From an uncultured Neomegalonema sp. (lineage in GTDB: Bacteria > Pseudomonadota > Alphaproteobacteria > Rhodobacterales > Rhodobacteraceae), in NCBI GenBank assembly GCA_937944035.1, contig CALDZQ010000183.1, positions 1 through 20,880 of the forward strand: a stretch of DNA of 20,880 nt. The letters are read 5' to 3'. The notes under the pieces were generated by a model. The model was not told where the DNA came from. It worked only from the letters and a program-made list of their open reading frames with translations, and did not search any database. Each line of letters opens with the position of its first letter. Positions within the stretch are counted from its first letter, which is position 1. The translations under genes and the position numbers were made by a program. Positions 1 through 5,971 of this stretch are shown piece after piece.

Positions 1-302
1 ATCGTCTTAATCAGCTCGCGCACGAGGCCACGGTCGAGATGCACACGGTCGCCATCCCGAATATCCGCACCCACACTCTGCCAGTCGCGGATTGCCTGAT
101 CGTCGCGGAAGACAACGCCGACATTCTCCAGAATATCCATCGAGGCGGCGTCAATGCGCTCGACCTGCTCCTGGCTCATCGGCTCCATCAGCGGAATGCC
201 GCGCTTCATGCCGGGCAGCATCGTCTCCCGCACATCTTCGCGCATCGTCCGCCGCGCCCCGCGCCCGCCTCTGCGGGTTTTGCCTGTCGCTTGGGTGCTC
301 AT
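1..302 (-). CDS. MttB-family (trimethylamine/betaine methyltransferase-like) protein, N-terminal part only
   Basis: The reverse complement from an ATG at 302-300 reads about 100 residues with no stop to the window edge. The start is basic (MSTQATGKTRRGGRGARR), followed by a region with EQVERIDAASMDILENVGV and then RDDQAIRDW. This is the usual N-terminus of the MttB superfamily. Family members transfer a methyl group from trimethylamine, glycine betaine, proline betaine, carnitine or similar quaternary amines to a corrinoid protein. Many alphaproteobacterial members lack pyrrolysine, but that position lies outside the window. The gene lies downstream of the aldehyde dehydrogenase on the same strand, separated by an inverted repeat, so it may be the distal gene of that operon or a separate unit. 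The ribosome binding site is weak (GGGGATAAAAGA before the ATG). Family assignment is fairly secure; the substrate is unknown. Confidence 0.75.
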   Translation of the reverse strand, partial: MSTQATGKTRRGGRGARRTMREDVRETMLPGMKRGIPLMEPMSQEQVERIDAASMDILENVGVVFRDDQAIRDWQSVGADIRDGDRVHLDRGLVRELIKT

Positions 303-327
303 TCTTTTATCCCCGCGCGCTTGAATT

Positions 328-431
328 CCCTCTCCCTGCGGGAGAGGGCTAGGGTGAGGGAGCAGTCTTTCCGCAAAAACGGCGTTTCGGTTCGATAAAC
401 CCTCACCCAACCCTCTCCCGCAGGGAGAGGG
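328..431. repeat. Large inverted repeat with self-palindromic arms
   Basis: The left arm is 328-360 and the right arm 400-431. Each arm contains its own perfect 9-bp hairpin with a 3-nt loop: CCCTCTCCC, TGC or GCA, then GGGAGAGGG, at 328-348 and 411-431. Each hairpin adjoins a 7-8 nt GGGTGAGG/CCTCACCC tract, so the two arms are also complementary to each other over about 32 nt, with about 39 nt between them. It lies between the aldehyde dehydrogenase stop and the methyltransferase start, both on the minus strand. It resembles the dispersed intergenic palindromes seen in many proteobacterial genomes. It could act as an mRNA processing or attenuation site. No U-tract typical of an intrinsic terminator follows. 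Confidence 0.8.
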
Positions 432-456
432 CTTTCAGGTGCGCGAAATTCAGCTC

Positions 457-1959
457 TCATCCCACATCATCCTCACTCGCCGGATCACTCAAATCAATCC
501 AGATCGTCTTCAGCTCGGTGTACTGGTCATGCGCGTGAACCCCGTTGTCCCGTCCGCCAAAGCCGCTCTGCTTATAGCCGCCGAACGGCGTCGCCATATC
601 GCCCTCGCCATAGCAGTTGATCGTCACCGTCCCCGCCCGGATCGCCCGCGCGGCCCGCAGTGCGCGTTTGCCATTGGCGGTAAAGACGCTGGCGGTCAGG
701 CCGTAGTCGGTGTCATTGGCAACCAGAATGGCCTCCTCCAACGAGGCAACCTCGATCACCGACAGCACAGGCCCGAAGATTTCCTCCTGCGCCAGCTTGT
801 CACCGATCGGAACGCCGTCGAAAATCGTCGGCTCCACAAACGCGCCTTTGACCTTGCCCCCCGCCAGCGGCTTGCGCCCCTTCGGCTTGAGGTAGCCCGC
901 GACCTTCTTCACATGCGCCGCATCGATCAGCGCGCCGAGATGGTTTTGCGGGTCGAGCGGATCGCCCGTCTTCCAGTCCCGCAGCCGCGCGATAATCCGC
1001 TCCATCAGCGGCGCTTTCACAGCCTTATGAACGATCAGCCGCGAGCAGGCCGAGCAGTTCTCGCCCATATTCCAGAACGCCGCGTTGACGATATGCTCCG
1101 CCACCAGATCGAGGTTTTCCGCGTCGTCCATCACAATCGCAGGGTTCTTACCGCCACATTCCAGCACGATTTTCTTGAGGTTGCTGTCGGCGCTGTACCG
1201 CAAGAACCGTCGCCCCGTCTCCGTCGATCCCGTGAACGAGATCATATCCACGCCCCCGTGCATCCCCAGCGGCTCACCCACGGAAGGCCCGTCACCGGGC
1301 AGCACTTGCAGCACCCCGTTCGGCACACCCGCTTCGGAGGCCAATTCCGCCAGCCGCAGGGCCGTCAGGCTGGTCTGTTCGGCGGGTTTGACGATCACCG
1401 AGTTCCCGGCGGCCAGCGCAGGCCCGATCTTCCACGCCATCATCAGCAGCGGGAAATTCCAAGGCAGCACGGCCCCGACCACACCCACAGGCTCGCGCAC
1501 GATCATCGCAATCGCGTCGTCTCCGGCGGGGGCGGTCTGGTCGTAGATTTTGTCAGCCGCCTCGGCGTGCCACTTGATGCAGTGGATCGTCTCCGGAATG
1601 TCGATCATCTCGCAATCACGGATCGGCTTGCCGCTGTCGAGGCTCTCCATCACCGCCAATTCGCGGCGGTTGCGGGTAATCAGCTTGCACAGGCGGATCA
1701 GCACATCCTTGCGCTCGGACGGGTGCAGCTTTGCCCAATCCCCGCGATCAAAAGCGCTTTTGGCTTTCACCACCGCGAAATCCACGTCCTTGGCATTGCA
1801 AGCGGCAATCTCGCAGATCGTCCCGCCCGTGGCCGGATTGACGGTCACCAACTTCGCGCCTTTACCCGCACGGAATTTACCGTCGATGAAGGCGGCGCGG
1901 GGAAAATCGATTTCTGCGGCGATGGCCTGATATTCGGCCTTGGTCAGCAAATCGCTCAT
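457..1959 (-). CDS. NAD(P)-dependent aldehyde dehydrogenase (PuuC-like)
   Basis: This 500-residue protein has the normal length for the aldehyde dehydrogenase superfamily. It should oxidise an aldehyde to a carboxylic acid in the cytoplasm. The catalytic apparatus is intact: Asn168 in PWNFP, the cofactor loop FTGSTETG near 242-249, general base Glu267 in LECGGKNP and nucleophile Cys302 in GENCSACSR. Overall it resembles gamma-glutamyl-aminobutyraldehyde dehydrogenase (PuuC) by eye, but that does not fix the substrate. The start overlaps the stop of the DapA-family gene by 4 bases and is preceded by GGGAG at 8 nt. Co-transcription with a DapA-family enzyme and a GntR regulator suggests a semialdehyde substrate. 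One possibility is alpha-ketoglutarate semialdehyde, as in hydroxyproline breakdown. That role is an inference. Confidence 0.9.
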   Translation of the reverse strand: MSDLLTKAEYQAIAAEIDFPRAAFIDGKFRAGKGAKLVTVNPATGGTICEIAACNAKDVDFAVVKAKSAFDRGDWAKLHPSERKDVLIRLCKLITRNRRELAVMESLDSGKPIRDCEMIDIPETIHCIKWHAEAADKIYDQTAPAGDDAIAMIVREPVGVVGAVLPWNFPLLMMAWKIGPALAAGNSVIVKPAEQTSLTALRLAELASEAGVPNGVLQVLPGDGPSVGEPLGMHGGVDMISFTGSTETGRRFLRYSADSNLKKIVLECGGKNPAIVMDDAENLDLVAEHIVNAAFWNMGENCSACSRLIVHKAVKAPLMERIIARLRDWKTGDPLDPQNHLGALIDAAHVKKVAGYLKPKGRKPLAGGKVKGAFVEPTIFDGVPIGDKLAQEEIFGPVLSVIEVASLEEAILVANDTDYGLTASVFTANGKRALRAARAIRAGTVTINCYGEGDMATPFGGYKQSGFGGRDNGVHAHDQYTELKTIWIDLSDPASEDDVG

Positions 1960-2867
1960 TTTGAATACTCCCTCTCTATGGCGGCAAGGGCCGTGTTCAT
2001 GGTGCGGATCACCTCCGCCAATTCGCGCTTGTCATCTTTGTTCAACGGTTGCAGCGGACGGCGGGGCGGTCCGCAATCAATGCCCCGTAAAGTCAGCCCG
2101 TGCTTGATGCACTGCACGAATTTCCCGCCCTGCTCCAACACACTCATCAGCGGCAGCATGGCCGACATGATCTTGCGGCCCTTGGTGAAGTCGCCCTCGA
2201 CCGCGCAAGCCTGATACATCGCGATATGCGCTTCGGGGGCGAAGTTCGATCCCGCACACACCCACGACCGCGCGCCCCACGCAAAGAACTCCAACGCCTG
2301 ATCGTCCATCCCGCAGGACAGCGCGATATGCGGATAATCCCGCGCCAGCATATGAAGACGGTTCACATCGCCGGAGCTTTCCTTGATCGCACAGAAATTG
2401 GGCGAGCGGCCAAGGCGGTCCAGCGTCTCCTCATCCATATTCACGCTCATCCGGCCCGGATAGTTATACAGCATCGCGGGCAGGTTGGCGGCGCGGTCAA
2501 TGGCCAGCGCGTGCAGCGCAATCTCACGCCCCGTCGGATAGGCGTAGGGCGGGGTGGCGACCAGTATCGCATCCGCTCCGGCGGCTTTCGCGGCCTCCGC
2601 AAAGATGATGCTGTCCTCGGTGCGGATGGCCCCCGTGCCGACGATCATCGGCAAGCGCGTACCGATTACCTGTTTCGCAAGGCCCATCATTTCGATGCGC
2701 TCTGCGGTCGATTGCGCGTAGTATTCTCCGGTGGTTCCGGCAACGATAATCCCGTGAACCCCGGCGGCGATCAGATGCTCAATCGCGTCCGCAAAGGCAT
2801 CGCGGTTAATCGCGTGATCCTCGAAATAGGGGGTCACGACGGGGGTATAAATCCCTTCAAACTGCAT
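1956..2867 (-). CDS. DapA-family (dihydrodipicolinate synthase/N-acetylneuraminate lyase superfamily) aldolase or deaminase
   Basis: The 303-residue protein is the usual length for this TIM-barrel class I aldolase family. Visible hallmarks are GTTGE with Thr45-Thr46, the tyrosine of LYNYPGR (Tyr134) and the Schiff-base lysine Lys162 in AIKESSGD. Members use pyruvate- or oxoacid-type substrates and act as synthases, lyases or dehydratase/deaminases. It is unlikely to be the lysine-biosynthesis DapA, because it sits between a GntR regulator (11-bp overlap) and an aldehyde dehydrogenase (4-bp overlap). That context fits a catabolic enzyme such as the pyrroline-4-hydroxy-2-carboxylate deaminase of hydroxyproline catabolism, whose product is oxidised by an aldehyde dehydrogenase. 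AGGAG lies 9 nt before the start. The family is secure; the exact reaction is inferred. Confidence 0.88.
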   Translation of the reverse strand: MQFEGIYTPVVTPYFEDHAINRDAFADAIEHLIAAGVHGIIVAGTTGEYYAQSTAERIEMMGLAKQVIGTRLPMIVGTGAIRTEDSIIFAEAAKAAGADAILVATPPYAYPTGREIALHALAIDRAANLPAMLYNYPGRMSVNMDEETLDRLGRSPNFCAIKESSGDVNRLHMLARDYPHIALSCGMDDQALEFFAWGARSWVCAGSNFAPEAHIAMYQACAVEGDFTKGRKIMSAMLPLMSVLEQGGKFVQCIKHGLTLRGIDCGPPRRPLQPLNKDDKRELAEVIRTMNTALAAIEREYSK

Positions 2868-3546
2868 TACGCATATCTCCTGCGGGGTCTAATGGCAGAG
2901 GGTCGGGGCGCGCGAAACGCTCCATCCGGTCGCGCGACAGCGCCCAGTGTTCCAGCGTCAGTTCGACCGCACGGGCGGGCGCGCGTTGCTCAAACGCTTC
3001 GATCATCGCGTCATGCTGGTCGCAAGCGGTGGCGATCTGGCCTTGCTCGACGGTGTCGCGGGCGGCATAAAACGTCTGGCTCATCCGCGTATGGTCGATC
3101 AACAGCCGTTTCAGGCTGGGCGTCAGATAGGGACTGCCCGCCATATCGCCGATTGTCTCGTGGAATTGGTGGTTGAGAACCGCCATATCGCGCGGCGCGG
3201 ATGCCGCAACCGCCTCGCGAAAGCCTTGTTGAATATCTTTGAGGGCTGCAATCCGTGCAGGCGTCGCCCCCTCCGCCGCCAGCCGTGCAACAGCCGCATA
3301 GATCATCGGCGCGGTCTGGAAGAAATTGCGCATCGTGTCGAGGTCCATCGACGACACCGCCGCCCCGCGATTTGGTTCGATTGTCACAAATCCCGCACCG
3401 GAGAGGCGTTGCAGCACTTCGCGCAAGGGGGTGCGCGACAGGCCGAATTCCGCCGATAAAGTCGCCTCATCCAGCGCAGACCCCGGCTCGATCTCAAGCC
3501 GCAGGATACGCTCGCTCAGCACAGTGAACAGCTCTTTTTTGTTCAT
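2857..3546 (-). CDS. GntR-family transcriptional regulator, FadR/FCD subfamily
   Basis: The 229-residue protein has an N-terminal winged helix-turn-helix (about 1-65) with the recognition stretch LSRTPLREVLQRL and wing region IEPNRGAAVSSMD. An all-helical FCD ligand-binding domain follows (about 72-210). Likely metal or ligand residues are Asn125 and His129 in LNHQFHETI, His178 in DQHDAM and His200 in LTLEHW. The first is Asn where many family members have Asp. It is the first gene of the minus-strand catabolic operon and overlaps the next gene, so it probably controls its own operon. The palindrome TTGTATACAA in its promoter is a natural operator candidate. The effector is unknown but is probably the operon's substrate or an intermediate. 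Confidence 0.9.
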   Translation of the reverse strand: MNKKELFTVLSERILRLEIEPGSALDEATLSAEFGLSRTPLREVLQRLSGAGFVTIEPNRGAAVSSMDLDTMRNFFQTAPMIYAAVARLAAEGATPARIAALKDIQQGFREAVAASAPRDMAVLNHQFHETIGDMAGSPYLTPSLKRLLIDHTRMSQTFYAARDTVEQGQIATACDQHDAMIEAFEQRAPARAVELTLEHWALSRDRMERFARPDPLPLDPAGDMRNAV

Positions 3547-3579
3547 AACGGCCGGGCCTTACTGGTTGATCCGCGCTTA

Positions 3580-3589
3580 TTGTATACAA
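3580..3589. promoter_or_regulatory. Putative GntR operator, perfect palindrome overlapping the -10
   Basis: TTGTATACAA is a perfect 10-bp palindrome, and FCD-type GntR proteins often bind TNGTNNNACNA-like or TTGTATACAA-like palindromes. It contains the -10 hexamer of the operon promoter, so a bound regulator would block transcription. A weaker palindromic half (AAATGTATTT) follows at once at 3589-3598. Autoregulation is an inference from position. Confidence 0.6.
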
Positions 3590-3609
3590 AATGTATTTTA
3601 AATCGTCAA
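3581..3609 (-). promoter_or_regulatory. Sigma70-type promoter of the GntR-DapA-ALDH operon
   Basis: Read on the minus strand, TTGACG (3609-3604) is followed by a 17-nt spacer and TATACA (3586-3581). Transcription would start near 3574, about 28 nt before the regulator's ATG. Both hexamers are close to consensus and the spacing is ideal. The stretch is clearly AT-rich against the surrounding GC-rich DNA. Inference from sequence only. Confidence 0.7.
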
Positions 3610-3653
3610 TCGGGGGTTTTGAGGCGGGCGCAGGCGCGTAGGAAGGCCAGTGC

Positions 3654-3659
3654 TTGACA
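3654..3659 (+). promoter_or_regulatory. Possible -35 element of the cytochrome c gene
   Basis: A consensus TTGACA lies about 45 nt before the cytochrome c start. At 17-18 nt spacing only a poor -10 (AGCATC or similar) is found, so the promoter call is weak. It faces away from the GntR operon promoter. Confidence 0.3.
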
Positions 3660-3702
3660 TCGACGCGCGGAGTGCCAGCATCGAAGGGTGATGGAGGGCT
3701 TT

Positions 3703-4146
3703 GTGCGGTTATATTTTTCAGCTTTGATCTGCCTCGCGCTGGGCGCGTTATCCGGTGCGTCAGTCGCGCCGGAGCGGCCCCTTATGGTTGAGCCGGCTCC
3801 TCCCGTCCCGCTGGCGGGGCAAACGCTTTACGCCGATCATTGCGCCAGCTGTCACGGGGATGATCTGGGCGGGGCCGTGAACTGGCGCACGCCGAATGCG
3901 GACGGAAGCCGCAAGCCGCGACCGCTGAATGTGCTGGGAACGGCGTGGCGGCGGCCTGATGCCGATCTGATCGCGTATACAAAGCTGGGCAGCGCGGGGA
4001 TATTCGGCGATGAAAGCCCCGGCAGCGGCGCAATGCCCGCCTTTCAAGGCGTGTTAAGCGATGCGGAGATCGGGGCGGTTCTGGACTACATCAAATCGAC
4101 ATGGCCTGAAGGTGTGCGCGCGGCGCAACAGCGATTGAACAGGTAG
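3703..4146 (+). CDS. Small exported class I c-type cytochrome
   Basis: The protein has one haem-binding motif CASCH (Cys47, Cys50, His51 from the chosen start). A plausible distal Met ligand, Met111, lies in GSGAMPAFQGVLSD, followed by the C-terminal helix typical of class I cytochromes c. The N-terminus MRLYFSALICLALGALSGASVA is a signal peptide, so the haem would be attached in the periplasm. I chose the GTG at 3703 because GGAGG (3693-3697) lies 5 nt before it. In-frame starts GTG 3688 and ATG 3691 would add a few residues but have poorly spaced ribosome binding sites. It stands alone, divergent from the GntR operon. Its redox partner is unknown; the fold resembles small cytochromes that deliver or accept electrons for a dehydrogenase. 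Confidence 0.85.
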   Translation: MRLYFSALICLALGALSGASVAPERPLMVEPAPPVPLAGQTLYADHCASCHGDDLGGAVNWRTPNADGSRKPRPLNVLGTAWRRPDADLIAYTKLGSAGIFGDESPGSGAMPAFQGVLSDAEIGAVLDYIKSTWPEGVRAAQQRLNR

Positions 4147-4439
4147 TCCATTTCCGCACGATGTGCGTGAGTCGTTTGATGGTCCATATCTTACGCGCCT
4201 ATGCCCCTTAAGAGCGACTGCGGCGGTGCGGGAGCAGGGTAATGTGACATCTTTTCAGCCATCATATTAAGAGATTGCGCGCGGTAAAACGGCGGGTTTT
4301 GCGCGAATATGCACACAAAACAGCCTTGCAAGCGATTGTGGCGAGACCTTGGAGAAAGTGATTGTTGATCGATAGCGTATCATTGTGGTACTGATGATCT
4401 CAGATAGGTGAATTTTGTGCCGAATTGGGAGTTTGGGCG

Positions 4440-5618
4440 ATGAGTATCTTTAATTTTGTGTCGGGCCTGCGCGGATTTGACGGGAAAAACACGTCACAGA
4501 ACTTCGCATCTCTGCTGCGTGAAATGGGTGCTAGAGGGCCGTCAGCAGGGGTGGGTGGCGCCAGTACGCCTCCTAAAGCGATGACACCTCCCGCTTCCGG
4601 CAACCCGTTTGGCGGTTCAGGTGGCGGTGCAGTTGGTGGCGGAGCCTCGGCCCCCGGAACGCCTGTGTTTACGCCGGTCGTTAACGGGTCTCCATTCATC
4701 GCCGACGGCAATCCCAATCAGATCGCCCCGTCCGGTGGTGGCGCACTGGCCCCGTCAGCACCTTCAGCGCCCGCGACGGGTGGCTCTCCATTCATCGCAG
4801 ATGGTAATCCTAATCAGATTGCGGGGCCATCCGTTTCAGAGCCACCCGTTTCCGAACCATCCGTTACTGTGCTGCCACGCAATCCGGACGGCAGCTCGCC
4901 GTTTGTTGCAGATGGCAGTCGTCCCGTGGAGCCGCTTGCTGATATACCAGTTCCGGCAGAAGCGCCCGAAGCGTCGGATCAGCCTGTCTTGTCGCTGGAA
5001 AACGGTGGCCTTGTTAGGATTGACGTGCCGGTACTGGACGGTAATCGCAATCCCAATGGCGGGCTGAACAACCCCGGTGTTTCTGAACCCTCAACGGCTC
5101 GACCTTCCTCCCCCGGAGCGACTTTGATCGATATTCCTTTTCTTGACGGTAACCGCCAGGCTCCGCCGGATGATGCGGGCAATCTGGACCCTATCGGAGC
5201 GGACACAGCCCCATCCACAGGCGGGGCGGAATCTGTGCAAAATTTCGGGCCGCTACTTGACGGCAATCTTGTCCGTCCCGACAGCGAGACGCCTAATGTG
5301 AACTCACCGGACGCTGAGACCGTGTCGGGCACTCAGGTTTTCGGGCCACTTTTAGACGGCAATCTTGTCCGCCCCGACAGTGAGACGCCTAATGTGAACT
5401 CACCGGGCGCAGAGACCGTGTCGGGCACTCAGGTTTTCGGGCCACTATTAGACGGCAATCTTGTCCGCCCCGACAGTGAGACGCCTAATGTGAACTCACC
5501 GGGCGCAGAACCTGTGCCGATCACTCAGGCTTTCGGACCGTTTCTGGACGGAAATCTGATCGCTCCTGAGAGCCAGGTTCAGAATGTGCAAATTCCCGCT
5601 GATCCCGCCGGACAATAA
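4440..5618 (+). CDS. Protein of unknown function with nine DGN/DGS repeats
   Basis: I do not recognise this 392-residue protein. The ATG at 4440 has GGGAG 8 nt upstream; an in-frame TTG at 4425 is less likely. A short N-terminal segment (MSIFNFVSGLRGFDGKN, then NFASLLREMG) may form a helix. The rest is Pro/Gly/Asn/Ser-rich and probably disordered. It carries nine copies of a core of the form hydrophobic-x-Asp-Gly-Asn preceded by Pro, such as SPFIADGN, VPVLDGN, IPFLDGN and GPLLDGN; the third reads ADGS. The Asp codons start at 4704, 4800, 4911, 5037, 5145, 5259, 5355, 5451 and 5547, giving spacings of 32, 37, 42, 36, 38, 32, 32 and 32 residues. There is no signal peptide, membrane segment or cysteine. 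It could be a scaffold with repeated docking motifs, a surface protein or a modified multi-core precursor; none of these is proven. A hairpin follows its stop. Confidence 0.75.
   Translation: MSIFNFVSGLRGFDGKNTSQNFASLLREMGARGPSAGVGGASTPPKAMTPPASGNPFGGSGGGAVGGGASAPGTPVFTPVVNGSPFIADGNPNQIAPSGGGALAPSAPSAPATGGSPFIADGNPNQIAGPSVSEPPVSEPSVTVLPRNPDGSSPFVADGSRPVEPLADIPVPAEAPEASDQPVLSLENGGLVRIDVPVLDGNRNPNGGLNNPGVSEPSTARPSSPGATLIDIPFLDGNRQAPPDDAGNLDPIGADTAPSTGGAESVQNFGPLLDGNLVRPDSETPNVNSPDAETVSGTQVFGPLLDGNLVRPDSETPNVNSPGAETVSGTQVFGPLLDGNLVRPDSETPNVNSPGAEPVPITQAFGPFLDGNLIAPESQVQNVQIPADPAGQ
5244..5531 (+). repeat. Three near-identical 96-bp tandem repeats inside the DGN-repeat gene
   Basis: Units begin at 5244, 5340 and 5436. 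Each encodes 32 residues starting FGPLLDGNLVRPDSETPNVN, and they differ at only a few positions. A diverged fourth unit begins at 5532 (FGPFLDGNLIAP). The DNA is more alike than protein selection alone would need, including third codon positions, so the expansion looks recent. The copy number may vary between strains. Confidence 0.9.
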
Positions 5619-5630
5619 ACACCAGAGTTT

Positions 5631-5672
5631 GGCCCTGAATAAGCGGTTGCCAGCCACCGCAGTTTCAGGGCC
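5631..5672. terminator. Stem-loop after the DGN-repeat gene, possible terminator
   Basis: GGCCCTGAA (5631-5639) pairs perfectly with TTCAGGGCC (5664-5672), and an inner GCGGT/ACCGC pair (5643-5647 with 5656-5660) extends the stem. It starts 12 nt after the stop codon. No T-run follows on the plus strand, so it may act as a 3'-end stabiliser or a Rho-assisted terminator rather than a classic intrinsic one. Confidence 0.5.
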
Positions 5673-5800
5673 GCACACTGAGAGCATTGGCGATGATTAA
5701 ACGGTCATTGAAAGCGCTCGCTGTTAAAAAGCAGTCTCGCGTTTTCACGGGAGTGACGGCGTTTTTTTATAGCGCAAGATCGTTTTCAGCAACCTGTGAT

Positions 5801-5846
5801 AGCGATTTCAAGCAAGGTGGAAACACCTTGCGTCTCGGAAATCGCT
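5801..5846 (-). repeat. 46-nt palindromic repeat, copy 1
   Basis: The outer arms AGCGATTTC (5801-5809) and GAAATCGCT (5838-5846) are perfectly complementary. Inner arms CAAGGTG and CACCTTG flank a GAAA loop. The reverse complement matches the element at 10079-10124 at 39 of 46 positions. The two copies therefore face each other as inverted repeats around the PRTase/AMMECR1-Memo-dioxygenase cassette. It has the form of a REP-like intergenic element. Confidence 0.8.
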
Positions 5847-5880
5847 AAAAAGTTAAAGAGTACAGCGTTCTGGCGTGGTT

Positions 5881-5926
5881 CAAGAATTGCACAAAACTCT
5901 GTAATGTCATGAAACTTGCAATTCCT
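5881..5926. promoter_or_regulatory. Inverted repeat upstream of the PRTase/AMMECR1 cassette
   Basis: GAATTGCA (5884-5891) and TGCAATTC (5917-5924) are perfect 8-bp arms 25 nt apart. With one bulged base the stem extends outward through CAAG and CTTG. It lies about 45-90 nt before the likely start codon, so it could be an operator or a leader hairpin. No function is proven. Confidence 0.4.
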
Positions 5927-5971
5927 TGACCCATTCACGGGCGGCTTCCGCCTTGGATGAGGAGCTGCACT

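Larger units (their letters stand above)
5619..5971. other. Intergenic region between the DGN-repeat gene and the PRTase/AMMECR1 gene
   Basis: These 353 nt hold no convincing gene. They contain a stem-loop (5631-5672), a palindromic repeat element (5801-5846), an inverted repeat (5881-5926) and a ribosome binding site (5959-5964). A 51-codon reading frame (5693-5848) runs into the palindromic repeat but lacks a ribosome binding site. The stretch is AT-richer than the flanking genes and should carry the promoter of the downstream cassette, but I see no close match to a -35/-10 pair. Confidence 0.7.

Noticed and set aside
439..2214. 591-codon plus-strand frame opposite the aldehyde dehydrogenase and DapA-family genes
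   Set aside because: It is a shadow of the real minus-strand genes, which have intact active-site motifs. It has an Arg/His-rich composition typical of antisense frames and no family features.
5244..5531. Possible CRISPR array
   Set aside because: The 96-bp units are contiguous, in frame and coding, with no repeat-spacer alternation and no cas genes.
5693..5848. 51-residue small reading frame between the DGN protein and the cassette
   Set aside because: It has no ribosome binding site and its last third is the translated palindromic repeat, so coding is doubtful.
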